A DNA stretch of 64,000 bases from Nitratireductor kimnyeongensis. Lineage in GTDB: Bacteria > Pseudomonadota > Alphaproteobacteria > Rhizobiales > Rhizobiaceae. Position 1 is the stretch's first letter; each line of letters begins with the position of its first letter. The stretch is from the NCBI RefSeq assembly GCF_019891395.1, contig NZ_CP078143.1:2617001-2681000 (forward strand), written 5' to 3'. Position numbers and translations under genes: made by a program. Under the pieces are notes generated by a model, which had not been told where the DNA came from, made no database searches, and saw nothing but the letters and a program-made list of their open reading frames with translations. Of the stretch, positions 28,193-36,872 are shown piece after piece.

Positions 28193-29014
28193 ATGAAGTC
28201 GATGTTGTTTGCGGCCGGCGTTGTCACCGCGCTGCTTTTTTCCTGGGGGGCGCAGGCCCAGGATCGATATGTGGAGCCGCCACCGGTTCTCGTCAGTCCT
28301 GACCTATCAGCCCCTTGGGTGATGCAGTTGCGCCGCGAACCGGTGTTGGCGCAACATCGCACCGCGCAGTCTACGGAATACCAGGCATACCAGCGCGCCC
28401 GCAACGCACGCGAACGCAACAGCGCCCGTCGGGATTATCGACCGCGACACCAAATGCCTCCCCGACCCACGCCACAGGCAGAACCTGTGCAGAGGGTGTC
28501 GTTCGTACCACGTGCGCGCGAGCCATTCCCCTTAAATGAACGTTCCTGGCGGATGAGCGATCCAAAATGGCTGCCGCAGGTCGTTGACTACGACACCGAT
28601 CAGGCTCCCGGGACGATTGTCGTCGATACGGGCCAGCGCTTCCTCTACCTCGTCATGAAGGGAGGAAAGGCAAAGCGCTATGGTGTCGGCGTCGGTAAAG
28701 AAGGTTTCGGCTGGAGCGGAGAGGAAAAGATCACCAACAAGCGGAAATGGCCAGCCTGGCATCCGCCTGAGGAAATGATCGAGCGCGAGAAAGCGAAAGG
28801 CCGCATCCTGCCGGTAAAGATGGAGGGTGGCCCGGCCAATCCTCTAGGTGCGCGCGCTCTTTATCTTGGATCCACACTTTATCGCATCCACGGCACCAAT
28901 GCACCCTGGACCATCGGCCGCGCGGTGTCTTCCGGTTGCATCCGGATGCGCAATGAGGATGTGGTTGATCTCTATAACCGCATCCCGGTCGGCACCAAAG
29001 TGGTGGTGAAATGA
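28193..29014 (+). CDS. L,D-transpeptidase (YkuD family), periplasmic
   Basis: 273 aa. A signal peptide (SMLFAAGVVTALLFSWGAQA) is followed by an Arg/Pro-rich linker, then a YkuD domain from about residue 130. The catalytic block is IHGTNAPWTIGRAVSSGCIRM with the nucleophile Cys near 249 and His near 233. These enzymes make 3-3 peptidoglycan cross-links or attach proteins to the wall. ATG 28193 gives a standard signal peptide; a start at 28166 adds nine residues. It ends in a clear terminator. Confidence 0.93.
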   Translation: MKSMLFAAGVVTALLFSWGAQAQDRYVEPPPVLVSPDLSAPWVMQLRREPVLAQHRTAQSTEYQAYQRARNARERNSARRDYRPRHQMPPRPTPQAEPVQRVSFVPRAREPFPLNERSWRMSDPKWLPQVVDYDTDQAPGTIVVDTGQRFLYLVMKGGKAKRYGVGVGKEGFGWSGEEKITNKRKWPAWHPPEEMIEREKAKGRILPVKMEGGPANPLGARALYLGSTLYRIHGTNAPWTIGRAVSSGCIRMRNEDVVDLYNRIPVGTKVVVK

Positions 29015-29061
29015 CCGGATAAGCGGGGATGCCTGGCAGGGGAACCGCCGGGTGAACGGAG

Positions 29062-29093
29062 AAGGGCGATGCTTGGGGGAGCATCGCCCTTTT
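29062..29093. terminator. bidirectional terminator
   Basis: 12-bp perfect stem AAGGGCGATGCT / AGCATCGCCCTT with a 6-nt loop, followed by TTTTCTC on the plus strand. It closes the transpeptidase gene and, read the other way, lies right after the glcF stop. Confidence 0.88.
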
Positions 29094-29094
29094 C

Positions 29095-30438
29095 TCATTC
29101 TGCAGCGACCATCGCTGACGCCTGTGGCCTTCCTGCCGCCGCCGTCTCAGGTAAAGACGCTGGCCTTGGTCCGCCATATGCCCAATCGAGAAGCTCCACT
29201 GTATGCAGGATCGGGGTATCCGTACCGGAGCCGATTTGAGTCATGCAACCGATATTGCCGGTGGCGATGAGCGTGGCCTCTGTGGCTTCTATGTTTCTCA
29301 CCTTGCGGTCGCGCAGTCGTGCCGCGATGTCCGGCTGAAGGATATTGTAGGTGCCGGCCGAGCCACAGCACAGATGCCCCTCGCGCGGTTCACGAACCAC
29401 AAAACCGGCCTCGCGTAGAAGTTCGCGCGGCTGGCGAGTGATCTTCTGCCCGTGTTGCATGGAGCAGGCAGAGTGGTAGGCAACCGTGATGCCCGGTTCG
29501 ACAACCGGCTCCGGCAGATCGAGCGTCGCGAGATATTCCGTGATGTCCCTGGCAAGTGCGGCCACCCGTGCCGCCTTCTCGGCATAATCGGGATCAAGCC
29601 GCAGCATGTGGCCATAATCCTTGACTGTGGTGCCGCATCCCGATGCGGTGATGATGATGGCGTCCAACCCGCCGCCCTCGATCTCTTGGGTCCAGGCATC
29701 CACGTTGCGCCGCGCCGCGTCCAGTGCCGCATCTTCCTTGCCCATATGGTGCACCAGTGCCCCGCAGCAGCCTTCCCCCTCCGGGTTTTGCGCGGTTTCG
29801 ATCCCGAGTCGCGCAAGGAGCCGAACCGTCGCGGCATTGATGCCTGGGTCGAGCACGGATTGGGCACACCCCGTCAGCAGCGCAACACGTCCACGCTTTG
29901 GTCGCAAAAGGCTCACGCGCTCGTCTGCCTTATGGGGCAGGCTGTCGGGCGCAAGATCGAGCATGGCCGCAACAGGGCTCAAGGCTGCAACTTTACGGAA
30001 CAGGCCGGAAAACGGGCGTCCGATTCGGGCGAGTTTCAGAGCTGCGCGAAAGCGGCCGGGATAGGGCAAAATCTGCGCCAGAACCGAACGCGTCAGCCGG
30101 TCGAGCAGGGGCCTGCGATAGGTTTTTTCTATGTGGGCGCGGGCGTGATCCACCAGGTGCATATAGTCGACCCCCGATGGGCAGGTGGTCGTGCATGCGA
30201 GGCAGGAAAGGCAGCGATCGATATGGGTTACTATCTCCTTATCGGCTGGCCTGCCTTTTTCCAGCATGTCCTTGATGAGATAGATGCGCCCGCGCGGACT
30301 GTCGAGCTCGTTTCCGAGCGTGACATAGGTCGGACAGGTGGCCGTGCAGAAGCCGCAATGCACGCATTTCCGCAGAATCGATTCAGCTTCCGCGACTTGC
30401 GGATCGGAAAGCTGCTCGGGAGTGAAATTGGTCTGCAC
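29095..30438 (-). CDS. glcF: glycolate oxidase iron-sulfur subunit GlcF
   Basis: 447 aa. Two ferredoxin-type clusters (CVHCGFCTATCP and CLSCLACTTTCPSG) are followed by two CCG domains (EGCCGALVHHMG and HLCCGSAGTYN) that hold a further Fe-S centre. With GlcD and GlcE it forms the membrane-associated enzyme oxidising glycolate (or D-lactate) to glyoxylate (pyruvate). The chosen GTG (30438) has AGAGG 5 nt upstream; the frame is open to 30498 but would overlap the DUF4870 gene. Confidence 0.95.
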   Translation of the reverse strand: MQTNFTPEQLSDPQVAEAESILRKCVHCGFCTATCPTYVTLGNELDSPRGRIYLIKDMLEKGRPADKEIVTHIDRCLSCLACTTTCPSGVDYMHLVDHARAHIEKTYRRPLLDRLTRSVLAQILPYPGRFRAALKLARIGRPFSGLFRKVAALSPVAAMLDLAPDSLPHKADERVSLLRPKRGRVALLTGCAQSVLDPGINAATVRLLARLGIETAQNPEGEGCCGALVHHMGKEDAALDAARRNVDAWTQEIEGGGLDAIIITASGCGTTVKDYGHMLRLDPDYAEKAARVAALARDITEYLATLDLPEPVVEPGITVAYHSACSMQHGQKITRQPRELLREAGFVVREPREGHLCCGSAGTYNILQPDIAARLRDRKVRNIEATEATLIATGNIGCMTQIGSGTDTPILHTVELLDWAYGGPRPASLPETAAAGRPQASAMVAAE

Positions 30439-30451
30439 GGCGCCTCTTCTA

Positions 30452-30832
30452 CTAGATAAGCCAGCTTTGCGGATTCTTGATTGGTTCTCTGCGTCCAACG
30501 GCCTGAAGGCCGATTACGCAGCGCACGACGACCCAGATCGCAAGGGCGATCATCAGCAGGAAGCCGATGCCGACAATCATCAACAGGGCGGAGGCGAAAC
30601 CGAGCAGGAGGCCGATCCAGAAGGTGCGAATTGCCCAGGTGTAATGGGTCTCGAGCCAGCCGCTGGCCTTGCCACGGTTCATATAGGCAAGCACGATGCC
30701 CACGAGCGCGGAAATGCCGATGACGAAACTTACCAGATAAAGAATATAGATGACTTGCATGTTGGTCGGGCCAGGCTCAAGCCAGCCGTCGGACTTGCGT
30801 GTTTCTTCAGGTTGTTGCTGCATATCGCTCAT
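30452..30832 (-). CDS. DUF4870-type small membrane protein within the glc operon
   Basis: 126 aa with three hydrophobic helices (VIYILYLVSFVIGISALVGIVLAY; TFWIGLLLGFASALLMIVGI; FLLMIALAIWVVVRCVIGL, cited as landmarks) after a polar N-terminus with a QQQ run. ATG 30832 follows AAGGAGGG. It sits between glcE and glcF, 14 nt before glcF and 42 nt after glcE, on the same strand. It could anchor the oxidase to the membrane; that is inference. Confidence 0.82.
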   Translation of the reverse strand: MSDMQQQPEETRKSDGWLEPGPTNMQVIYILYLVSFVIGISALVGIVLAYMNRGKASGWLETHYTWAIRTFWIGLLLGFASALLMIVGIGFLLMIALAIWVVVRCVIGLQAVGRREPIKNPQSWLI

Positions 30833-30874
30833 GGGTTTGCCCTCCTTGGTTCCCGGCGGCAATCTATCACGGCT

Positions 30875-32083
30875 TCAGGCGAATGCCATGCGTGCGGGGT
30901 TCAATAGCCCTTTGGGGTCGAATTGCGCTTTCAGACGGGCGGAAAGGGCTGCAAGAGCGGGGGGGAGCGGCTGGAAAACGGGCGTCGCCGCTCGCACCGG
31001 AAGGGGCGCGCGCACCAGTGTCGCGTGCCCGCCTCCAAGATGGGCGATCAATTTCCGCAGTATCTCCGCTTCGGGATCGGCTTCCATCCGCATCCAGATC
31101 AGGCCGCCCTGCCAATCGTAGAACACATTGACGCCGGCGGCGCGGCGAAACGCATCCACCAGTTCGTGCCCACGCGACGGCGCGACCGAAACGCGCCATA
31201 CCGGCGCTGGTGAGCCGTCGGCAAAGGGATGACAGTCGCGGATTTCACGCCAGAGCCTGCGCGAAAGTGCTTCATCGAGTGTTTCGACACTCCCGAAATC
31301 CCCCAGAAGTCGCGAGAGCAGGTCAACCCGATAGGCGACGGAAGGCCCAAAGCCCTCGACACGCAAAACGGTCTGCCCGCCACCGGAAAACCCGCCATCG
31401 ATGAAGCGCCCCACGACGCCTTCGGGCAGGTGCGCGGCACCGGAGACCTCGGCGCTCGATCCCATGGCGATGGCCATGGCCTGCGTTGCAGCGGCATCGT
31501 CCAGCCCGGAAATGCAAAATGTGGTTTCGGTTTCCGCCGCCGGCAGCACTTTCATTGTGATGTCGGTGGCCACGGCGAGCGTGCCCCATGAACCGGCGAG
31601 CCCCTTGGAAAGGTCATAGCCGGTGACGTTCTTCACCACGCGCCCGCCCGACTTGAAACCTTCACCCCGGCCAGAAACCGCGTGAACCCCAAGCACGTGG
31701 TCGCGCGCGGCACCTGCTTTCAGCCGGCGCGGGCCGGCAAGATTGGCTGCAAGGAGCCCACCCATCGTGCCGCGCCCTGGCTCCACGCCAAGCAACGGGC
31801 CATAATCCATTGGTTCGAAGGCCAGCTCCTGATTGTGCGCGTGCAGTGCAGCCTCAATCTCGGCAACGGGCGTGCCGGCTTTCGCTGAAAGCACCAGCTC
31901 TTCGGGTTCATAAAGTGTGATGCCGGAAAGCTGCGAGAGATCGAGCGTGTGCTCGGTCTGCAAAGGCTGACCGATCCCGCGCTTGGAGCCATGGCCGATA
32001 ATTTCGAGCGGAGCTTCCTCCGAAACGGCCCACTGGATGATCTCCAGAACCTCTTCGGCGCTTTTCGGCAGGAATTCGGTCAC
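30875..32083 (-). CDS. glcE: glycolate oxidase FAD-binding subunit GlcE
   Basis: 402-aa FAD_binding_4 (PCMH-fold) protein. The FAD pyrophosphate region is visible as VLSAKAGTPVAEIEAAL and GTMGGLLAANLAGPRRL, followed by RDHVLGVHAVSGRGEGF. It lacks the C-terminal oxidase domain of GlcD, as expected. GTG start (32083). It follows glcD by about 50 nt. Confidence 0.93.
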   Translation of the reverse strand: MTEFLPKSAEEVLEIIQWAVSEEAPLEIIGHGSKRGIGQPLQTEHTLDLSQLSGITLYEPEELVLSAKAGTPVAEIEAALHAHNQELAFEPMDYGPLLGVEPGRGTMGGLLAANLAGPRRLKAGAARDHVLGVHAVSGRGEGFKSGGRVVKNVTGYDLSKGLAGSWGTLAVATDITMKVLPAAETETTFCISGLDDAAATQAMAIAMGSSAEVSGAAHLPEGVVGRFIDGGFSGGGQTVLRVEGFGPSVAYRVDLLSRLLGDFGSVETLDEALSRRLWREIRDCHPFADGSPAPVWRVSVAPSRGHELVDAFRRAAGVNVFYDWQGGLIWMRMEADPEAEILRKLIAHLGGGHATLVRAPLPVRAATPVFQPLPPALAALSARLKAQFDPKGLLNPARMAFA

Positions 32084-32135
32084 GATGGATCACTCATGCA
32101 AAAGCTCAGGCAGGAAAGGGGTGAGAACAGCACGC

Positions 32136-33632
32136 TCAAAACCTCTCCAGCTCAGGAAAGGGCACCTGTCCGCGATGAATGTGCATCCGGCCAAGCTCGG
32201 CGCAGCGGTGTAGTTGCGGGAACACTTTGCCGGGATTGAGCAGATGGTTTGGATCGAAAGCGCATTTCACGCGGATCTGCTGGTTCAGATCGTCTTCAGT
32301 GAACATTTCCGGCATCAGATCGCGCTTTTCCACACCCACGCCATGCTCCCCGGTCAGAACGCCGCCCACCTCCACGCACAGGCGCAGAATGTCAGCGCCG
32401 AAATCCTCGGCCTTCTCCAGTTCGCCCGGCTTGTTTGCATCATAAAGAATGAGCGGATGGAGATTGCCGTCGCCCGCATGAAACACATTGGCGACCCGCA
32501 GTCCGTATTTCTCCGAAAGCGCGCGCATGCCTGCCAGAACCCGCGGCAGCTGTTTGCGCGGGATCGTACCGTCCATGCAGTAATAATCGGGAGAGATGCG
32601 TCCGACCGCCGGGAAGGCGGCCTTGCGTCCGGCCCAGAACACGGCGCGTTGCTCATCCGATGTCGAGGCGCGGCTCGTGGTGGCGCCGTTCTGACGCGCG
32701 ATCGCTTCCACCCGGTCGATCAGATGGTCGACCTCGGCCTGCGGTCCGTCGAGCTCGACGATCAGCAGAGCCTCCACATCGAGCGGATATCCGGCATGAA
32801 CGAAATCTTCCGCAGCGCGGATGGCCGGCCCATCCATCATTTCCATGCCGCCTGGAATGATGCCCGCACCGATGATCTCGGCAACGCATCGGCCCGCTTC
32901 CTCGCTCGATGGAAAGCCGATCAGAACTGCGCGGGCCGTCTCGGGCTTTTGGAGAATGCGCACGGTCACTTCGGTCACGACGCCAAGCAAACCTTCCGAG
33001 CCGGTCATCAGGCCGAGCAAATCGTAGCCTTCGGCGTCCAGGTGCTTGCCGCCGAGCCGGATCACGTCGCCATTCATCAGCACCATCTCGATGCCCAGAA
33101 CATTGTTGGCCGTCAGTCCGTATTTAAGACAGTGCACGCCGCCCGAATTCTCCGCCACATTGCCGCCGATGGAGCAGGCAATCTGCGAGGAGGGGTCGGG
33201 GGCGTAGTAAAAGCCCTCCTGCTCTACCGCGTGGGTGATCCCCAGATTGGTGACACCCGGCTGGGCGACCACTGCGCGGTTTGGATAATCAACGTCGAGA
33301 ATGCGGTTGAAGCGGCTCATAACAAGCAGCACGGCGTCTTCCAGCGGGAGCGCCCCGCCCGAAAGCGAAGTTCCCGACCCGCGCGGCACAACGCGAATGT
33401 CGCGCTCTTGGCAATATTTCAGTATGCGTGACACCTGAGCGGTGGTTTCCGGCAGCACCACGACAAGCGGCATCTGGCGATAGGCGGTCAGCCCGTCGCT
33501 CTCGAAGGCGCGCATTTCGTTCTCCGTGTCCACCACGCCTTCACCGGGAACGATGGTGCGCATGTCGGCGACGATATCGGCGCGCTTCTTCAGGGTTGCC
33601 GCATTGGCCTGCGGCATTTTCAGGCCGGACAT
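32136..33632 (-). CDS. glcD: glycolate oxidase subunit GlcD (FAD-linked oxidase)
   Basis: 498 aa. N-terminal FAD-binding PCMH domain (VVPRGSGTSLSGGALP; GGNVAENSGGVHCLKYGLT) and C-terminal FAD-oxidase domain with the catalytic/metal region VFHAGDGNLHPLI and the terminal TGEHGVGVEKRD. It is the catalytic flavoprotein for glycolate or D-lactate. AAGGGAG precedes ATG 33632. A TGGT-N11-ACCA repeat lies immediately upstream. Confidence 0.96.
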   Translation of the reverse strand: MSGLKMPQANAATLKKRADIVADMRTIVPGEGVVDTENEMRAFESDGLTAYRQMPLVVVLPETTAQVSRILKYCQERDIRVVPRGSGTSLSGGALPLEDAVLLVMSRFNRILDVDYPNRAVVAQPGVTNLGITHAVEQEGFYYAPDPSSQIACSIGGNVAENSGGVHCLKYGLTANNVLGIEMVLMNGDVIRLGGKHLDAEGYDLLGLMTGSEGLLGVVTEVTVRILQKPETARAVLIGFPSSEEAGRCVAEIIGAGIIPGGMEMMDGPAIRAAEDFVHAGYPLDVEALLIVELDGPQAEVDHLIDRVEAIARQNGATTSRASTSDEQRAVFWAGRKAAFPAVGRISPDYYCMDGTIPRKQLPRVLAGMRALSEKYGLRVANVFHAGDGNLHPLILYDANKPGELEKAEDFGADILRLCVEVGGVLTGEHGVGVEKRDLMPEMFTEDDLNQQIRVKCAFDPNHLLNPGKVFPQLHRCAELGRMHIHRGQVPFPELERF

Positions 33633-33644
33633 CAGAACTCCCTT

Positions 33645-33667
33645 ACTGGTTCAATCTGTTTACCAGT
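33645..33667. promoter_or_regulatory. candidate GntR operator before glcD
   Basis: ACTGGT (33645-33650) and ACCAGT (33662-33667) form a perfect 6-bp inverted repeat with an 11-nt spacer, 13 nt upstream of the glcD start. The same TGG.-N11-ACCA arrangement occurs before the local GntR gene. FadR-family sites usually have a shorter spacer (TGGT-N3-ACCA), so the geometry is unusual. Confidence 0.55.
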
Positions 33668-33710
33668 GTGTTCGCAATTCTGTAAATGCTGCTTGCAAAT
33701 CGTGCCTGCG

Positions 33711-35099
33711 TCAATCCGCCTCGGTGCCGATATTGGCATCCTCGCGGGCATGATGACGGCGGATGCGGCGCACCAGAAGCCAGATGCACAAGACGGCCAC
33801 GGGGACGGCGGCGGCGGTGGTCACCTCGCTTGATAGGCCGGGCAGCGCGGGTTTTGCCCCCTTGGCCACATAGCCCACCAGCCCCACAACATAATAGGAG
33901 ATGGCGGCAACGGAGAGCCCTTCGACCGTCTGTTGTAGGCGCAATTGCAGTTGTGCGCGGCGGTTCATCGAGGCGAGCAGATCGCGGTTCTGCCTTTCCA
34001 CTTCCACATCCACCCAGCTTCTAAGCAGGTTTGCCGCGCGCGAGAGCTTTTGCGATAGGTTGGCCTGGCGCTCCTCCACCGAGCGGCAGGTGCGCATGGC
34101 CGGCGCCACGCGGCGCTGCAGGAAGGCGGCCCATGTTTCATATCCGGCCATGGGGGCCTCGTTCAGCATTTCCAGCCGCTCTTCGACAATGCCGTGATAA
34201 GCGCGGCTTGCGCCAAACCGGTAGAGGCTTGCGGCGGCATCGGCCTCAAGATCGGCGGCAAGTTCCGTCAATGCGCTCAAGAGCGCATGGCTGTCATGCC
34301 TGTCGCGCTGGCGCATCTGTGCGGTCAGGTTGGCCAACTGATCCTCCATACGCCGCAGGCGCGGCGAGAGCGATTGCGCGAGCGGGAGCCCCAACATTGC
34401 GAGCGTACGATAAGTTTCTATATCGTTCAGGCGTTGCGAAAGGGCGCCGATACGGGCTGGCGCCAGATCCCTTTCAAGGATGAGAATGCGGGTCAGCCCA
34501 TCGCCGTCCTGACGAAAATCGGTGGCGACGGCAGCGCGCCCACCTTCCACCAGCGAATATCCCAGACTAGCCGGATCGAACGCGCGGATCAGCTTCTCGG
34601 TCGCGCCCGTCCATTTGCGGATCTCCACACGCGTGCCCGATATCGCGGTGCCTGGAGGGCTGAAACCGTTACCAAAGGGCGATTCCTCAAGGGGCTTTCC
34701 GGTCCGCGACGAGATTGGGCAATCCCATTGATAGCTCGAAAATTCCGTGTGTCGCTCCCAGCGCAGCGTGCCCTTGCCCCACTTCATTGTGTGGTGACGC
34801 GCATTGGTTTGTGGCGGAGCGACACCAAGGCGGCGCGACAGATCGGCCAGCACCGCCTGATCCACTGCAGAGCCGCCCTCGGTCATGAAGGAAAGCTGGA
34901 TGATCAGGCGTGGCGCTTCCAGAAGCGCATGCGGCCGCGCATGCACTTCGCCCAGTGCATCCGCTCGACCATCATGGGCCGGAAATCCCAGAACGCTGCC
35001 CGTAACAAAGGTTGCGACCGTCGTTTCTCTTGTCTTGTCTGCGTCGGTCGCGACAAGCAGATCTCCATTTTTCTGGCTCATATGCCTTGCCATCTGCAT
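33711..35099 (-). CDS. DUF3422-family membrane protein
   Basis: 462 aa, full length for DUF3422, a family common in proteobacteria without assigned function. The N-terminal two thirds are soluble (GEVHARPHALLEAPRLIIQL; TMKWGKGTLRWERHTEFSSY as landmarks), followed by long helices and two C-terminal membrane segments (LSVAAISYYVVGLVGYV and AAAVPVAVLCIWLLV). Neighbour of the glc/lut locus but with no known link. Starts at 35090 and 35081 are also possible. Confidence 0.87.
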   Translation of the reverse strand: MQMARHMSQKNGDLLVATDADKTRETTVATFVTGSVLGFPAHDGRADALGEVHARPHALLEAPRLIIQLSFMTEGGSAVDQAVLADLSRRLGVAPPQTNARHHTMKWGKGTLRWERHTEFSSYQWDCPISSRTGKPLEESPFGNGFSPPGTAISGTRVEIRKWTGATEKLIRAFDPASLGYSLVEGGRAAVATDFRQDGDGLTRILILERDLAPARIGALSQRLNDIETYRTLAMLGLPLAQSLSPRLRRMEDQLANLTAQMRQRDRHDSHALLSALTELAADLEADAAASLYRFGASRAYHGIVEERLEMLNEAPMAGYETWAAFLQRRVAPAMRTCRSVEERQANLSQKLSRAANLLRSWVDVEVERQNRDLLASMNRRAQLQLRLQQTVEGLSVAAISYYVVGLVGYVAKGAKPALPGLSSEVTTAAAVPVAVLCIWLLVRRIRRHHAREDANIGTEAD

Positions 35100-35180
35100 C
35101 AGGGTGGACTTTTTCCAAGTATGCTATCGGCTTTGCGCGGGGTGCAATGCGTGAGGCAGCGTGGCCGTTAGGCTGCTCAT

Positions 35181-35199
35181 TGGACAAATAAATTGACCA
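35181..35199. promoter_or_regulatory. candidate GntR operator before the regulator gene
   Basis: TGGA (35181-35184), an 11-nt AT-rich spacer and ACCA (35196-35199). In reverse complement it begins ACTGGT-CAAT, sharing the first half and following bases with the glcD site. It lies about 64 nt before the GntR start codon, between it and the divergent DUF3422 gene. Confidence 0.5.
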
Positions 35200-35262
35200 G
35201 TTTGGCTGGCTCGCGCTAGTCTACGTCCCCAAACGCTTGAATGACGGGAACGGCAAGTATCG

Positions 35263-36048
35263 GTGGAAGCAGTCTTTTCCAGAATTGCGCATGCCCGCAC
35301 GGCGGATGGCGTTGTCCGGCAAATCGAGACGCTAATCCTCGAAGGTGTCCTGCGCGATGGTGACCGCTTGCCCGGTGAGCGTGAGCTGGCCCGCCAGCTC
35401 GACATCTCGCGTCCGATCCTGCGTGAAGCGCTGAAAACGCTGGAGGAACGGGGCCTCATCATCACCCGCCACGGCGGCGGAACCCATGTGGCCGACATCA
35501 TTGGTCAGGTGTTCACGAAGCCTGTACGAGAGCTTTTCGCAACACACAGCAAGGCCACAGCCGATTATCTGGAATATCGTCGCGAGGTGGAGGCCGTCGC
35601 CGCCGAATTCGCAGCACGACGCGCAACGCCGGAAGACATTGTTCTTCTCAATGGTATCATGACGCGAATGGACGAGGCCCATGCCGCCGAGGACTTTGAG
35701 GCCGAAGCAGCCTGTGACGTGGAATTTCACAATGCAGTGGGTGAGTGCGCGCACAACATTGTGCTCCTGCACACATTGCGCGCCTGCTACCGGTTGCTCG
35801 CCGATGGGGTCTTCCTGAACCGCGCCCGCATCTATGAACTGCCCGATGCGCGCGACACGCTCCGTGCCCAGCATCGCGCGATCCATGCGGCAATTGCCGC
35901 CGGCGATCCGGAAGCGGCAAGGGCGGCTGCGATCGCTCATATCGATTTCGTCGAAAAGGCTACCTTTCATGCCGAACGCACGGATGACTGGCAGCGCATT
36001 TCTCGCCTGCGGCTTCATCAGCGTGGCGGGGAAACCTTGCAGCAATGA
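35263..36048 (+). CDS. GntR-family regulator, FadR/FCD subfamily (lactate/glycolate type)
   Basis: 261 aa. N-terminal GntR winged helix (LILEGVLRDGDRLPGERELA, then SRPILREALKTLEERGLI, THVADI) and a C-terminal FCD all-helical domain. The FCD metal-site residues are in place: Asp/His in CDVEFHNAVGECAHN and two His in LRAQHRAIHAAI and AIAHIDFV. The GTG start overlaps no gene, and the stop overlaps the lutA start as ATGA. By position it is a LutR/LldR- or GlcC-like sensor of a small hydroxyacid; the exact ligand is not decidable from sequence. Confidence 0.92.
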   Translation: MEAVFSRIAHARTADGVVRQIETLILEGVLRDGDRLPGERELARQLDISRPILREALKTLEERGLIITRHGGGTHVADIIGQVFTKPVRELFATHSKATADYLEYRREVEAVAAEFAARRATPEDIVLLNGIMTRMDEAHAAEDFEAEAACDVEFHNAVGECAHNIVLLHTLRACYRLLADGVFLNRARIYELPDARDTLRAQHRAIHAAIAAGDPEAARAAAIAHIDFVEKATFHAERTDDWQRISRLRLHQRGGETLQQ

Positions 36049-36872
36049 GCGAGCGAACCGGCTCTGCCGAGAATTTCAAGCCAGCGAAAGAAGAACCGTT
36101 GAAAGAACAAAGCATCTCACCCAAGCGCGTCGGCCTTTTCGTCACCTGTCTGGTGGATCTTTTTCGGCCCACTGTCGGGTTTGCTGCCGTCAAGCTCCTG
36201 GAAGAGGCAGGCTGCACCGTCGAGGTGCCCATGGCGCAGACCTGCTGCGGCCAGCCGGCCTATAATTCCGGTGACCGGGAAGATGCCGCAGCCATTGCGC
36301 GCCAGACCATCGAGGCCTTCGAGGAGTTTGATTATGTCGTCGCGCCATCGGGTTCCTGCGCGGGCATGCTCAGGAAACATTATCCTTCGCTTCTCAAGGG
36401 CACGTCCTATGAGGCGAGGGCGGAGGCCTTTTCCGGCCGCGTGCACGAGTTGGTGAGCTTTCTGGTCGATGTGCTCGGTGTGAGGCAAGTACCGGCCCGC
36501 CACGAGGGCAGTGTCACCTATCACGATTCCTGTTCGGGCCTGCGTGAGCTCGGCATCCAGCAACAGCCACGCGCGCTTCTGTCTTCGGTTGAGGGGCTGG
36601 AGCTCAAGGAAATGCAGAATTCGGATGTCTGCTGCGGCTTTGGCGGCACGTTCTGTGTCAAATATCCCGACATCTCCAACAAGATTGTCGAGGAAAAGAC
36701 GGCGAGTATCGAGGGTGCCGGCGCTGATACGCTGCTTGCCGGTGATCTCGGCTGTCTCATGAACATGGCCGGCAAGCTTCATCGGCAGGGCAGCAGGGTT
36801 GAGGTTCGCCACGTGGCCGAGGTTCTGGCCGGCATGACAGACAAGCCGGCAATCGGCGGGGGAGGGCGCTGA
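36045..36872 (+). CDS. lutA: lactate utilisation protein A (CCG-type Fe-S protein)
   Basis: 275 aa. Two CCG cysteine-rich domains (AQTCCGQPAYNSGD ... SGSCAGMLRKHYP and YHDSCSGLRELGI ... SDVCCGFGGTFCVKYP) that hold an Fe-S centre. LutABC oxidises L-lactate to pyruvate. It starts with ATGA overlap on the GntR gene and itself overlaps lutB by one base, so regulator and pathway form one transcript. The N-terminus has about 25 extra residues before the conserved RVGLFVTCLVD. Confidence 0.94.
   Translation: MSERTGSAENFKPAKEEPLKEQSISPKRVGLFVTCLVDLFRPTVGFAAVKLLEEAGCTVEVPMAQTCCGQPAYNSGDREDAAAIARQTIEAFEEFDYVVAPSGSCAGMLRKHYPSLLKGTSYEARAEAFSGRVHELVSFLVDVLGVRQVPARHEGSVTYHDSCSGLRELGIQQQPRALLSSVEGLELKEMQNSDVCCGFGGTFCVKYPDISNKIVEEKTASIEGAGADTLLAGDLGCLMNMAGKLHRQGSRVEVRHVAEVLAGMTDKPAIGGGGR

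Noticed and set aside
32214..33431. 405-aa ORF opposite glcD
   Set aside because: Antisense shadow of an intact FAD oxidase gene; no start signal or recognisable domain.
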